From the NCBI RefSeq assembly GCF_901933205.1, contig NC_044574.1, positions 4,920,733-4,984,732 on the forward strand: 64,000 nt of DNA, read 5' to 3'. Both the position numbers and the translations under genes were made by a program. The notes beneath the pieces are model-generated. The model worked only from the letters and a program-made list of their open reading frames with translations. It ran no database searches and had not been told where the DNA came from. Of this stretch, positions 37,236 to 49,400 are shown in pieces. Each line of letters opens with the position of its first letter. Position 1 is the stretch's first letter. This stretch comes from Camarhynchus parvulus. Its lineage: Eukaryota > Chordata > Aves > Passeriformes > Thraupidae.

Positions 37236-37374
37236 TCTCCATACTCCATATAAATGGGAATATCATGCTGTTTGGGAAGAATCTCCATGTACTCCATACC
37301 AAGGGGAATGTCATGATGTTTGGGAAGAATCTCCATATAGTCCATATCAGGGGAATTTCATGCTGTTTGGAAGA
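37236..37374. repeat. Minisatellite, three units of 46-48 bp
   Basis: Units start at 37236, 37282 and 37330. Each has TCTCCATRYASTCCATA, a GGGAATNTCATG block and GCTGTTTGG. One plus-strand frame stays open through all of it (part of 37105-37479) and encodes a repeated ESPYSPYQG-like peptide. The second period is a multiple of three but the first (46) is not exactly so. I treat the open frame as a by-product. Confidence 0.85.
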
Positions 37375-37469
37375 AGAGAGAGCCAGCTGCTCTGTGCCCT
37401 AAAGCCAAAACTCCCACCTCTGAAGCCCAGAGATGTGAAGTCCACAGGGATGCTGCTTTTGGCTCTGGG

Positions 37470-37874
37470 GTTGAGTTAATTTTCTTCATAGCAGCCTGTC
37501 TGGGGCTGTGGTTTGGATCTGTGACCAGAACAATGTGGATAATTCAGGGATCTCTTCCCTGTTGCTGGGCAGTGCTCAGACAGAGCCAAGGCCTTTTCTG
37601 CTCCTCACCCCACCCCACCAGAGAGGAGCTGGGGGTGCACAAGGATCCAGGAGGGGACACAGCCAGGACAACAATCCCAGTTCCTCAAGGGATGTCCCAG
37701 ATCATATGGCCTTGTGCTCAGCATGCTTTATTTGCTTTTATATTTGTTTCTTTTACTTCTTAATCTTGTGTTTCTCTCAGCCCCGTGCTCTCACTTTTAC
37801 CCTTCCAATTCCCTCTCCCTTTCTGATGGAGGCAGGGGTGTGAAGACTTTATCTGCCTGGATTAAACCACAGCA
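37470..37874. mobile_element. Avian ERV-L-type LTR
   Basis: It reads 'gttgagttaattttcttcat', 'agcagcctgtctggggctgt', 'gaacaatgtggataattcag', 'tgttgctgggcagtgctcag', 'agccaaggccttttctgctc', 'gtcccagatcatatggcctt' and ends with 'gcctggattaaaccacagca'. This order matches my memory of a widespread avian ERV-L-like LTR. About 405 bp are present. Orientation of transcription is not established here. No retroviral reading frame follows. Open frames across it (111 and 80 codons) are artefacts. Confidence 0.75.
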
Positions 37875-40800
37875 GGTTACGTGATATCAATTCTTCTGAA
37901 CACTCCCCACAACATCAAGATTATCAAGGCTCTGATCTAAATGAAGAGATGGATGTGGAGGCTGTGACTGCAGATTCTGGAGCTCACAACTGAGGGCTGA
38001 TGCTCTTTAGCATCCTTTTTTCTCTTTGCCTGAAGATCTACATTTTATCTTATACCTACATGGTAAACACAGGTCTTTGTGCAATCAAGAGTCTTCATTT
38101 TGTAAGCTTGTCCCCATTCTTTATTAAAGAAGAACAGAGGCAAGTCTTATTAAACTGAACACTTTACTTTCTAAATCAAGCTATTAAAAAAACACATCAA
38201 ATATGGGAAAGTGCTAGAGATTTTTTTCCTTTGAATTTCAGTCAGGATGAGGCGTGTTTGTATCAATTTTGCAGAATTAATACAGCTTTCTTCTGTGTCA
38301 ATACAGTCTAGCACCCAAGCTACAGGAATTCTTGTGCTGCTTCCAAAAGAGCTTTTTAAATCCATTTTTTCTATACTCATATCAACTCCAATATATGTCA
38401 CAGCTGAAGTAATGTTGAGTTTAAACATCAAAACTCTGTGCTCCTGCAACATGGAAAAAATGGTGAGAGAACTTCAGGGTGCCTTAAAATAGAGAAAATT
38501 CCTGTAGCTTCCATGCTTGCTTTTTAACTAATGGGAATTAATAGTGAGTTGCTGTTGGGTGTAAGAAACAGGTGTTTAAATGCATGCTGCATTTTGTGTC
38601 AGCTTTTAAACTGCATCATGGTAGGAATTCATGACCTGGGACGTGAATATCTGCAAGAGAAGCAATATGATTAAAAAAAAAAAGTTTTATTTGTCTAATT
38701 TGCTTCTGGATTATACAGGGCTAAGTGTTTACTCTGTGAAGTTTTAGAAACTGTAGCCATGTAAAGCAACCAAACCTGGCATTTTACTACCTACTGTGAA
38801 CTTGTTCATGTATTTCATGTCTTTGTAAACTTAGAGAGCTATTGGATATCTACAGGACAACATACAAATGTCAGCAAAATAAGTAATAGGAATTTCTCTC
38901 TAATCACTATATTTGAGCATAAAATGTTTATATTTTTTACTTTCTGCTTTTGTTTAATTTGTGTGTTTACTTGCTTTATTTTACTGAATACTGCCCTGTA
39001 TCTCCACTTTCCTTCTGTTTATGGAGCTCCCTCTTGATGTTATGTGTTCCTCCTTCTTTTGTCTGTTTTGGTCTGTCACTGGTGCTACACACTCACAGGA
39101 AGACTAGGACATTTAGTGAGGGAAGTTCTGAATTGAGGGGACACCTTTGACTGCCCTTTCACCTGGCAAAAGAAGAGCAACAACATTGAAAAGAACAGGA
39201 ACAACATTTTCCCCTTGGAAAGATTTCGCTTGTATAGAGGAAGTAAAATGGATGATGTACTCACTCAGTAGTTTTTTTGTACCTTTCCTGGTTTTCACCC
39301 AACAGTTTTTTCCCTTCATTCCAATTCCACCCTAACATTTTAGAACTGAACTTTGTTCTTATTTCATCAACACCAAAGATGTAGGAAGGGGAGAGAGAAC
39401 AGAGTTGCCTTGTTCTGCTTCTTTTCTCCCAGTAAAAATGAGATGGTGTATTGACCCAGTGTATTTTCAGCCATTTAACAGCTAAACATGAATTAGAAAT
39501 TAGGAATGGGGTCAGGAAAGTTTATTACTTAATTTGGATGGGCCTGTTTTTTCTCTACATGCCCCGGTGATGATGTAGAAATTCCAGATTTTCATTTAAG
39601 ATGTCCTAGGTAAGTTAAATCACATGAGCTTCTGCTGCTCTGGCTTGACAGTCCATACTGATATTTTGTCCTAGCAGTCCTTAGATGGTTTTGAAAAAAA
39701 AAAAAGAAAAAACAAGGTTAGAATGATGTAACTTGAGATTTCTTTTCTTTTCTGTTTTCTCAGAAAGAATGCAGAATTTGGTGTTCTTGTCTTTTGACGC
39801 AGTGGTTCCCTCTTTCCTGGCTCCGACTCTGCTGGAAGAAGCAGGAGAAGCATTTGGGACAAGGGAACCTTGAGATGCAGGTCATCCAGCTGTCTTCAGG
39901 TTTAAGAATCTTTTAATCTGTTTTCTCTTGCTTTAATGGGAATGAAACAAATGAATCACCTTGGCTCTTTTATTTTTTTTTTTATTTAGGAGAAATGGGC
40001 ACTTCTGACCTATTTTCAATGTCTGTGTTGGGCTCCTATTATATTAAATATGCTAATTCTCTCCATTGACACAGAGGGTTTTCCTCTGAGGCCTCAGGCA
40101 TATCCTTTCACTTTTTCTGTGTCTCAATATGACCATATTATGTTTCTTGTCCCTTTTCTTCTCTTGCATAAGTAGTCTGTGCTGTTTTCCACTCTAGGGG
40201 CTGCTTTCCAATGTATTTTGCCAGAGTTTAAAACAAAGTTTCTCTGTAATGTAAGCAAAGGAGATGAAGAACCTTCCTTTCTACTGCAAGGTTAAAATAC
40301 TTCTGAACTTCATAAATCTCTGCTGTTGTCTGTGCAGCAGAATTACACAGAATAGAAACTTTCATGTCTGGGTTTTTTTCAGATATCTTTCTGATACTAT
40401 GAGGATGTCTCACAGTATGATCTCAAACTGAAAGATGTTAAAGGAAAAAACAGATGAGAGAACTATTTCTCTCTTTAAAAGAGCTACATGTATACCCAGA
40501 TGTATAAAAATGTCAAACAACGTGTTCCAGTGTGGAATATGTTTAAATATGTCGTTATAATTATCTTTCTGAAGTGATGCCATTAGTTAAAAAATCAATG
40601 CTCTGAAGTAATGCTCTTAGAGAGAGTTGTTCAGTTGGACGTTTGTTCTCCTAGATGAGACCTTTACTCAACATCCATCATTCAAAGGATATTTAAGGAA
40701 AGCAGATGTGTCTCTCATCTGTTCTGCTTTTATTAGAAAGAATGAAGAGATACTTTTTAAAGTTGTTCCACAAAAGCAGACTAATTAAAAGGCATGGTTA

Positions 40801-41254
40801 CACACAGTATTTCAAATTTCTCAATTCAAATGACCTTTATTTTTTTCTTTCCTCAGGTACAATAACTACTCTAGAAAAAAGACTATTTCAGTCTGAGATG
40901 TTAGGGTTGAGGCACTGGGCTGGACATAATCCATGTTTTCCAGTGAAGCTGCACTGTTTTATACAATACAGTTCTCAGAAGATGGGAGAGATACCATAAA
41001 AAAAAAAAAAAACAAGAAGTTTTTGTACCCTCAAGCACAGGGTCTTTGCCTGGTTGGATAGGGAGGCTTTGGATGACTTCTTTCCAGAGTTCTTCCTTAA
41101 TACGTAATATAAACATTGGTCTGTTGGATCTAAAAAAAATAATAAATTTATAAGATTTTGTCACTTTTACCACAGCTGCCAGCCTGCTATTCACAGTCCT
41201 TTCCTGGCAATTCCCTGAGGCTAAGGTGAGGAGAGTGTCTCCAGAACTCCGGGT
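37875..41254. other. Unique sequence with one candidate exon
   Basis: No gene recognised. It holds the candidate exon at 39764-39880, a pyrimidine tract ending in CAG|GTAC at 40857/40858, and an A15 run at 40998-41012. Several A/T runs are present. Confidence 0.5.
39764..39880 (+). other. Candidate cryptic exon
   Basis: A strong pyrimidine tract (ttcttttcttttctgttttc) ends in CAG at 39763. The 117-nt interval ends GATGCAG|GTCATC, a weaker donor. The first frame is open for all 39 codons with no stop. Another frame starts at an ATG at 39770 and gives a 34-residue peptide, MQNLVFLSFDAVVPSFLA and so on, before a stop. I recognise neither. A non-coding exon or chance is equally possible. Confidence 0.17.
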
Positions 41255-41403
41255 GAAGAAGGGAGAAGAAGGAAGAAGAAAGAAGAAGGAGGAGGGAGGA
41301 AGAGGAGGAGGAAGAAGGAGAAGGAGGAGAGAAGGAGAAGGAGAAGGAGAAGGAGAAGAAGAAGAAGAAGAAGAAGAGGAGGAAGAGCAAGAGAGAGAAG
41401 AGA
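41255..41403. repeat. 133-nt pure purine tract (GAA/GGA-rich)
   Basis: 41255-41387 has only A and G on the plus strand. After one C at 41388 the purines continue to 41403. It is built of GAA, GGA and GAAGGA units. A glutamate-rich frame on + and a serine-rich frame on - are translations of the repeat, not proteins. Long purine-pyrimidine mirror tracts can form triplex (H-)DNA. Confidence 0.97.
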
Positions 41404-41880
41404 CTTTGTGTTTGCATGTCCATGGAGGGGATTTGGGGCTTTGCATGAGAGAGGGATCCCCCTTAAATCCTGACTGGTGCCTAAGATGCAGAGGAAAGCC
41501 TGCTTTACCAGAAGATCTGTGTTTAACTCTTGTACTGACAGGTTTTATATGTCTCCCAGCTCAGGGGATTCATATTTAGACAATCCCTCAGGGATCTGGA
41601 GTCCATGCCAGATACCTAAAAGTTGCAATGTCACACTTGAGGCATCCAAATCTTTTTGTGTTTGTGGCCCATGAGTCACTCCTGACTGTGCCACTGGAGT
41701 TGGTGCAGGGCTTCCTTGCCCCATTTTCTTGTTATATCTTCTGAGATTCTGATTAGAAAACAAAATGTATTATTTCTTCTTGAAAAAAAAAGACTAAACA
41801 GTATTTTCAGGAATGTGTTAGAAGGTTAACTTATGGTTCTAAAATCCAAGAGGAGTAGGAAAAAGACTAAGAGCTGCTCT
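41404..41880. other. Unique non-coding sequence
   Basis: No gene recognised between the purine tract and a CR1 tail. Confidence 0.5.
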
Positions 41881-41975
41881 GGTTTAGTGGAAGGTGTCCC
41901 TGCCCATACCCATGGGGTTGAAACAAGATGATCTTTAAGCTCCCTTCCAACCCAATGCAGTCTATGATTTTGTGA
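41881..41975 (+). mobile_element. CR1 LINE 3' tail
   Basis: 'gtggaaggtgtccctgccca', 'gttgaaacaagatgatcttt' and 'cccttccaacccaatgcagt' then 'ctatgattttgtg' define a CR1 terminus. Confidence 0.88.
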
Positions 41976-43755
41976 ATTTATATATTTTATTTTCCCCCAC
42001 ATCACCTTGGAGTTTACCCTGTTCATTTCTAGAGCTTAGACACTTTTTTCCCAAATGCTTATTTCATACTAAATGTTTTCACAATAATTTTGCATTTACT
42101 CTCATTAAGTCTTTATTGATTTGACACAAACCAACAACTGCATTTTATTCTGGAAGTCAGCTGAAAAATGTATTTCATCTACTAAACACAGATAATACAC
42201 TTGTGAGTGCAGCTGGCATGTAATAAACTCTATTATCATTTTTCTACCTCTTCAAACACGGTATCAATCACATATTGATATTTGCAGTCAGAGATTCTAA
42301 TTGATAGGCTGCATATAAATGTCTTTGCAGTACAATGAACCAAACGCCAGCTACACTTAGATGCATTTTAATAAGGGTATCACATTAAGAGAATTCTTTG
42401 ATGTGGAAATTATTTTTCATTTTAAATTCATCCTCTTAACCTCTTCTGAACAGCATTATATTTTATTGAAATAGGAGCATTACTGTAGTGCAAATGTGCA
42501 GAGAGTCCAGGAACCTTCCCAAAACTACTGTGGCTCAAGTACAGGACTCCACATTTTCCTGAAATACTATCTGGGCACATGGATGGCACACAATCCTTAT
42601 ATCACTTAAAACCTATCTCTACTTTGCAGAGAATTTGGTTCTCTGCAAAGTTATAAAATTCCATTTATTCAGTCCATGCTGAATTTTGGATGCCCTGTTT
42701 TAATTTTAAAATTTGCTAGAATGTAACATAATCATGTTATTATTTTCTGTTCATATTGTTTGCAAATACTTTCCTTCTTTTCCAATTGTATTTATTCAGT
42801 CCAATAGCAAACCCACCAACGTTTCAAGGCAATCCAGACAGGATGCCTGCATAGTACAAAGAAAGGAAAATGACAGTAGGGAAATTGCTTTACTTGCAGG
42901 AGAAAGGCTTCTGGACTCCAAATTATTAACCTAACATAACTTATGGCTGTGAAAACAGTGGAAGAAGAATTTCTCCCTCCTCCATATTCTTCTTGTCCCA
43001 CCCCCATTTGCAGAATGATTCTTCCCATTCAGGCTTTGTACCTGAATGCTTCTGCTAATAGAATAATCAGTTGCATAGACATTGTTGATTAAGTTAAATA
43101 CTTATAAATATTTAAAGCACTTTGCATAATATCCAGAGATAAAAAAGGAGAAAATTAATAGTAAACTCCTTTCTATGAGTTTTTTTGGTTTTTTTTTTTT
43201 TTGCCCATTATCCATCTGGTGATGGGGAGGTTTAGAAGAAGTTGTCATAGTAACAGGGCAACATAACTTTTAGAAACTGCAACTATTACATTATAATAAT
43301 GGAGCAATTTTCACAGCCTTGTATTTTTCTATTCCAGGTTGTGCTTGAGCTAAATCTTATGCTGGCAAGATTTAAGGTGCATTGTGGGTTTGTTTTGGTT
43401 GGTTGGGTTTTACTTTCTTCCCCAAGGTTTTTAAGAGGTTCACAGACAGAATGAGAACATTTAATTCCTATCCCTCATACAGGATTACTGCTCCACAAAC
43501 AACTCCTACTTTGAGTACTGTGTATGTCACCAAGGTACCAAGGCTCCCTTCCTATTCCATGCTCAACACCTGCCCTCCTGAGCAGGAAACCACCTACACA
43601 GTGGGAAGTGCCAAGGAAAACGATGTGTTTGAGCTCCTACCCCTTCTGGGGCCATAGATCCATACATGCAATGCTGGATTCATCCCTGAGAACAGCAGGT
43701 ATTTAGGAGAAGGAGCAAAGTTAAAAGCTAAGCCAGACCAGGCTCCTTGGAGAGT
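41976..43755. other. Unique sequence with a perfect hairpin
   Basis: No gene recognised. A 13-bp perfect hairpin lies at 42621-42651 and a T14 run at 43189-43202. The AT-rich 42115-42500 segment looks non-repetitive. Confidence 0.5.
42621..42651. repeat. Perfect 13-bp hairpin, 5-nt loop
   Basis: actttgcagagaa at 42621-42633 pairs completely with ttctctgcaaagt at 42639-42651; the loop is tttgg. It is too short for a typical microRNA precursor by itself, and no run of T follows that would suggest a Pol III end. Confidence 0.9.
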
Positions 43756-44118
43756 TGTGGTAATCGCATATCCTCTGAACAGAGAGACATAACTCTCTCC
43801 CAGGATTTTCCTGGGAAGCGGTGAGAAAGCTCAGAGAAAACAATTCTTATCTCCACTTGCTGCACCTGTTGTTGTGCACATGTGGAATGTGTTATGGAGA
43901 TTGCTCACCAAAGAGTGATTTCCTAATTGGACACTGGTGATGGTGTTTGGATTCATTGACCAATTGGATCCATGTGTGTCATGACTGTCTGGCACGGGCA
44001 ATGGGTTTTTCTTAATAGTAAAGTTTAGTATAATGTAATAAGAAGAATGCAATTGATCAGCCTTCTGCAGTCATGGAGTCAATGCTCATCATTCCCCATT
44101 CAGGGGCCTGCTGCTACA
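43756..44118 (+). mobile_element. Divergent ERV-K-type LTR, copy 4
   Basis: It shares the family plan (5' CCAGGA stem, 'aattcttatctc', CCAAT box gaccaattgg, a TA-rich stretch, 'ccttctgcagtcatggagtc' and 'tcatcattcccc'). The middle differs from copies 1-3, and the polyadenylation region is shortened. About 363 bp. Ends are estimated (TGTGGTAATC to GCTACA); no perfect target-site duplication was found. Confidence 0.75.
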
Positions 44119-46274
44119 ATAAAGAGTCAAGAAAGTACTTACAGAAAATAAATTCTGGCTCTGTCTGTGCTGAGTCACCTGTAGATCTGCTGCTTCTCAT
44201 CAGTGCTTATAGTGCTGGGAAGCAGAACTCTGGAGGAACATGACTGGCACATTTCAGGAAGCTCCTGGGTTAGGGGGAAGAACTCCAGAGTGCATTGGCT
44301 TCCTCTGAGAGCAGCTGCCTAAATCAGGAAGGAAAAGTTTTCCACGTTTTTTTTTTTTTGGTATTTGTTTGCCTAATCAGAAGACTGTTGGATAAGGCAT
44401 ATCTTATAAAAATAGCCAACGGAACTAGGGAAAGAAGTCAGGCTGCATGGATGACTGTTTTGGGAATTCAGCTAGGAGGAGAAATCCTTCCTGCTTGGAA
44501 TACCTCTGGGTCTTGGGTGTGAAAGAAAAGCACAGTCCAGCTGCAGTTCTGCTCCCTCTTAGCTGTGCCCAAGCTGCTGCAGACACTGGGTTTGCTTCTG
44601 GCTGCTGGTCTTGCAGCTTTGTCTGCAGTGTCACCCAGTTGCCACCTGCTATCCTGAACATTCTGCTCAAGTCCAACATGCCTCCTAGCATGGAAAAAGG
44701 AGCAGAGTTTTGTTCCAACAACATTTCACACTTATCCATTAAAATGAGTAAAATACTGGGAGTCAGAGCTTGGAACTGGGTAGATCTTGGTATTTAAGGG
44801 CCTGTCAGTTGTATAGAGGGAGAGAAAGAAGCTGAAATCACGTAGTGATTCTCTCCTTGTCTTTAATGTTCTCAGCCTGTCCATGAGTTGAATCCTGTTA
44901 TCCCAAGTTTCTTGTGTTCTTCTAGGCCTCTCTAAGTGATAAGTTCCCAAAATCCATGCAGCATCCATGACACATGGTTACCTCACAGGGCTGAATATAA
45001 ACTCTTAAGCAGGAAGTCTATATACAAACTGTTAAATAAAAGGAATAAACCCCAGTCATTCTGGGCTAAAGAGATGATAGAAAATTACTGTATCACACAT
45101 ATAACTACAGACCATGTCTAGGTTTTATTGTTGTTCTCAATGTAAAATATAACTGCTCAGCGTTAATAGGATCCCTGTGGATTCAACTTCTCAGAGACTT
45201 TTTAAGAACTCAATTCTAAAGAATTTAGATCAGGAGTGACTGCTAGTCCCTAGGGAGGGCAAGCAATAAAATGATAGACTCCTTTTTAAAAATTGTTTCT
45301 CCACAGCGCATATACCCAGATGCCTTTTCCATTTTCTAAAATCTTTTCCCTCTCCTCTTTGCAGCCTGGTTTGTATTCATTGTGCAAGGCAACAGAGATG
45401 AAAATCATATATGCACTGAGTGAAATAAGAAGCATGAAGGTACAGAAGTCAACACATCCAACACGTATCACAAATACTAAACAGGGGCTGGCACAAACCT
45501 GGCAACTCCTGAGGTGTGCTTTTGTGTGCCTCAAAAGCATGTATATATTTGATATTTTATATGTATATTTTGATATTTATTTGCATGCATATATTTGATA
45601 TCTTATACGTATATATTTGATATTTATTTGCATGTATGCATTTGCTACTGCATGTAGCAGTGCTTCCACAGGGAATACTGGACCTCTCCTGAGTGAGCCA
45701 CAGCATCCAAATGCAACAGGAACCTGGATTCAGGTACTGCAAAGCTGGAACTCCTGAGCTGTTTATTTAGTTCAGCTTGTTGCCCTGATCAGGACACATC
45801 TGTGCATTCTTTAAATTATAAACATAGACCAGCTTTCCAGGGAGGTCATAGCAAGGCCATAATTAGCTCATTAAGCAAATTGTTCCACTATCTGATCGGG
45901 TTTCTAGTTCAGTATTTCCATTAGGTCGTCTAATATCTTAATGGAAAGGATAAAATTATCAGCTGGTATCAATCAGGGAAGTGCTGATTACAGTCAAAAA
46001 ACTATGGAGAATTACAAATAAATGAGTCTGGCCTGTTAGCTGCACCCTTTTCTTACATTTTTGCCCTCCCCATGTGTTTATTTTATTGGAAATTTTTAAG
46101 ATTCCGTCAGTCATGCAGGAACAACGTTGAAGAGGGATATGTTCGTGCTGTGGTTAAGTAAAGCACATTTTACTCTCATGGGAGAGAAACATAATTAGAT
46201 GATGAAAAGACAATGAGGACCAAAGTAAGGATGAGAAGAAGTGAATTTATATGTTGGTTTATGTTACAAGCTGA
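44119..46274. other. Unique sequence with an AT tandem duplication
   Basis: No gene recognised. The 44430-44720 part is open on both strands (116 codons +, 104 codons -) without a recognisable domain. A 46-bp duplication lies at 45545-45636. Confidence 0.45.
45545..45636. repeat. Two tandem units of 46 bp, AT-rich
   Basis: atatttgata starts the units at 45545 and 45591. Both continue with TTATA, a second TTTGATATTTATTTGCATG block, and minor differences. Confidence 0.85.
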
Positions 46275-46490
46275 GATCACAGAATCAAGAATGCTTTGGG
46301 TTGGAAGGAACCTAAAAGACCATCTCATTCCAAGCTCCTGGAATGGGCAGGGACCTTCCACTAGACCAGGTTGCTCCAAGACCCATCCAACCTGGCCTTG
46401 GACACTTCCAGGATGAAGGAAGCCTCTACAGCTTCTCTGGGCAACCCTCACAGTAAAGAACTTCTTACTAAGATCTAATCTAATTGAAAG
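46275..46490 (-). mobile_element. CR1 LINE 3' end
   Basis: Antisense order: 'gatcacagaatcaagaatgc', 'gggttggaaggaacctaaaa', 'ccaggttgctccaagaccca', 'cacagtaaagaacttcttac' and 'taagatctaatctaattgaa'. About 215 bp. Confidence 0.92.
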
Positions 46491-49400
46491 GCTTTGATTT
46501 CTATCTCTACTTTATGCTACTCAAGAGGCAGGACCCTGCCTTGATTCCACTGTGTGACTCAAAACCTTATCTTCTTTTTTTATTTATTTTTTTTTAATTC
46601 ATCAGATAATAAGTTAGAGCTTGATTTAGAGATAAATTACAGACTCCCTCTGATTTTGATGAATGCCCCCAGAGGGTTTATGCTGCAGCTGGTGTGCACT
46701 GTTTTCCCAGCCACTTAGGTAGTGAGGCAGGGAATGTGGGATGTCATCTGCTAGGGCATTGAGATAGTGAGAGGACTTAAATATTTGTATGAATCAGGAA
46801 TTTATTGCTTATACTGTGGATTTAATCCCAAATAGAATAATACACAAAACCTAGGAAAATGACTTTTTGATCCACTTTATAGCTATGAAATGGAAGACAG
46901 AGGGAAATAAAGGAATGCTCCTAGTGAATGAAACCGAAGGTTCATTCATTCCACTCCCTTGTTTCTCACAATTACCAGTAAGATTAATTCAAGGCTGAGA
47001 CACTTGGAATTAAATATCTAAACCCATGGAGATTCAAGTCATAGGTGCTAGGTGACCAGCATGGGCATATCACAGGATCTGTGGGGCTGCTGTGCCCTCC
47101 TGAAGGATCAATAGAAAGCAGCCAGTACTCACAGGACATCTGAGCCAGCACTAACCTGTGTTTAGATGATTGAATTGCACCCTCCAGAGTTTGGGGAGTT
47201 GTTTATCTCATCCAGTGAAGTGCCTGTGATGTGGGAGCTGAACTCCCCTCACATTTCAGTGATGACTGCCCTGGTGGAAGTGCCCACACAAATGTCAGCA
47301 TTTCCATCTCAGTGTCTCCTTTTGCAAGCCCAGTCCCATTCTGGGACATTTTAAACATTTCAACATCTTAAAAGAAACAAAGCTTATATCAATGGATATT
47401 CTAAACAAAATACCCTCTCAGTGAGGACACAGATTTTGGCAATCTGGAGGCTTGGGTTTTCCAAAACAGATGTTGAATCCAAATATTCATGCCTAATAGG
47501 TCCTGGAGGACCTACTTTCCTGGTATTTTGCTATTCTTTTTCAAACATCAATCTATATTTTTGGCCTCTGTACCATTCTGTGGCAATTATTTCTAGATTT
47601 TTAGCATTAATTTATTTAAAACCTGCTGTTTGTTAATGCCTTTGGGCATCCATCTGTGTAAATGAATTAGTATTTCCCTATTCATTTTCTTTCATGTTGT
47701 TCATAATTTTATAAACTTCTACTAAAGTCTCCCTTTTTTTTTTTTTTTTGACTGAGGCATCCTAATTTATTTAATTTCTTATCTTGAAAAGCACCACACA
47801 CCTCCAGCCATTTTATTGCCTTTTCTGTATCTTGTTTAGACCACCCTGGTAAACAAATAATTTGGCCATGGTGAATATGGATGACATGTAAAACATGCAT
47901 AAGTCATTGCCTGAACTCCTGAGAGGTCTGGGTTTCATGTAGAGGACCTTTGCCAGCTCAGTAAAGAGTTTAGGGGCCAGCTCCCTCCAAGTCCACCACT
48001 GTAGATGAGTTCCCTTTTATTCCTGGCCCCAAACAACTGATTTAGACCACAGAGAAGATGGAGCAGACATCCTCAAATTCTCACTGCTTCCCTGACAATG
48101 TGGCCAGAGCTAAATTCTTTTCTTACTTACAGTATTTGAAAGCAAGAAGAAACAAAACCCAAACCAAATCACACAAAAACAAAAAGCAGAGCATAAAAGG
48201 TGCATGAGGTGGAGAGGCTCTTCAAATAGATTTAGAAAGGGTTAAGGAAAGTGTCCCACTGGCTCTGTTGGCCAGGAGTGCTTAGTGAGCCAGAGAATCT
48301 CAGAGCATGTGTACCATGGCACAAAAGTAAGAAGCAAATAAACAATTGTGTGCTTTATCAGCATGGTATTCAATTAAATTTCAATTAAGAAGGAAGAAAT
48401 TGCAGCAGTCATTATCTAAGCTGTGGCCAGGCCCTTACACCAAATGTCAAGATATCCTTGTCAATTTGCAAACAGTTCAGATAAGGATTAAAATTCTCCA
48501 GACTGCACAGGAGGCCACTGTGAGCATTCCTAATGGTCTCTCTGTCCTTGCCTTGGAAACACTTCCAGTTTCTTGTTTACCAAGGTTAATGCCTCTCTTT
48601 TGAAAAATAATTCAATAAAACCTTTCTGAATAGAAATTTAAAAAGAAAAAAGTAAGAGTGAGATATTATCAGGAATATGTGATTGCTAAACCAGAAAAAT
48701 TCGGTCTTTAGCATGCTAAAAATCACATTATCTCTCAATGGAAATTGTTTTGAAAGACAAGAAGATGCCAGCTTGATGGCAAGCATCTCCAATCCAACAT
48801 CCACATTTTACTTACCACTTCAACAACCAAGCTCTAAAGAAGCAATTTATCTCTATTTCTTGGTTTGAATTCCTGCATAAGGCATAAGAAAAAGACTAAC
48901 AGCTATATAAGTGATTTTATTTTGGTATTTTGTTTGATTAAGGATTAGAACGAAGAGAGTCCTGAATTGCAGGCTCAGATAACTTACCTATACCTCTCAA
49001 GGCAGAATGTTGTTTATAAAAGCACCATTTTGACTAATTTTGTCTTCCTTAGTGACCGTAGTAGCCCCACCAGAGCAATAGAAGATGAAAACTGATTTCA
49101 ATTTATGACCAACAGAATGTAGAATCATGGAAATCTTCTGTGCTATATTGTGTCTAGATAAGAGATATTCCAGTCACTAGAGAAATAAAGAACAGAAATA
49201 TAACAGATTTTTATCCCAGGTGGAGCCTGTTTGGCTTCCCATCAGGGAGCAAAGCTTCCAGCCTTTGGCAGATTTTGACCTCTCAGGTTCCTCCCTTTGA
49301 AGTACCACAGCTTGTGGCAGCCCTTGGAGTGCACAAATGTGAGCTTTCATTGCCTGTGCTTCTTCCTCAATTGTAATGTATTTTAAAATCCACCTCATCT

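Noticed and set aside
40840..40865. Pyrimidine tract with CAG|GTAC as a recursive splice site
   Set aside because: The donor half (GTACAA) is far from the GTRAGT pattern, so it is more likely a simple T-rich coincidence.
40901..41579. Glutamate-rich (+) and serine-rich (-) frames
   Set aside because: They are translations of the purine tract in each direction.
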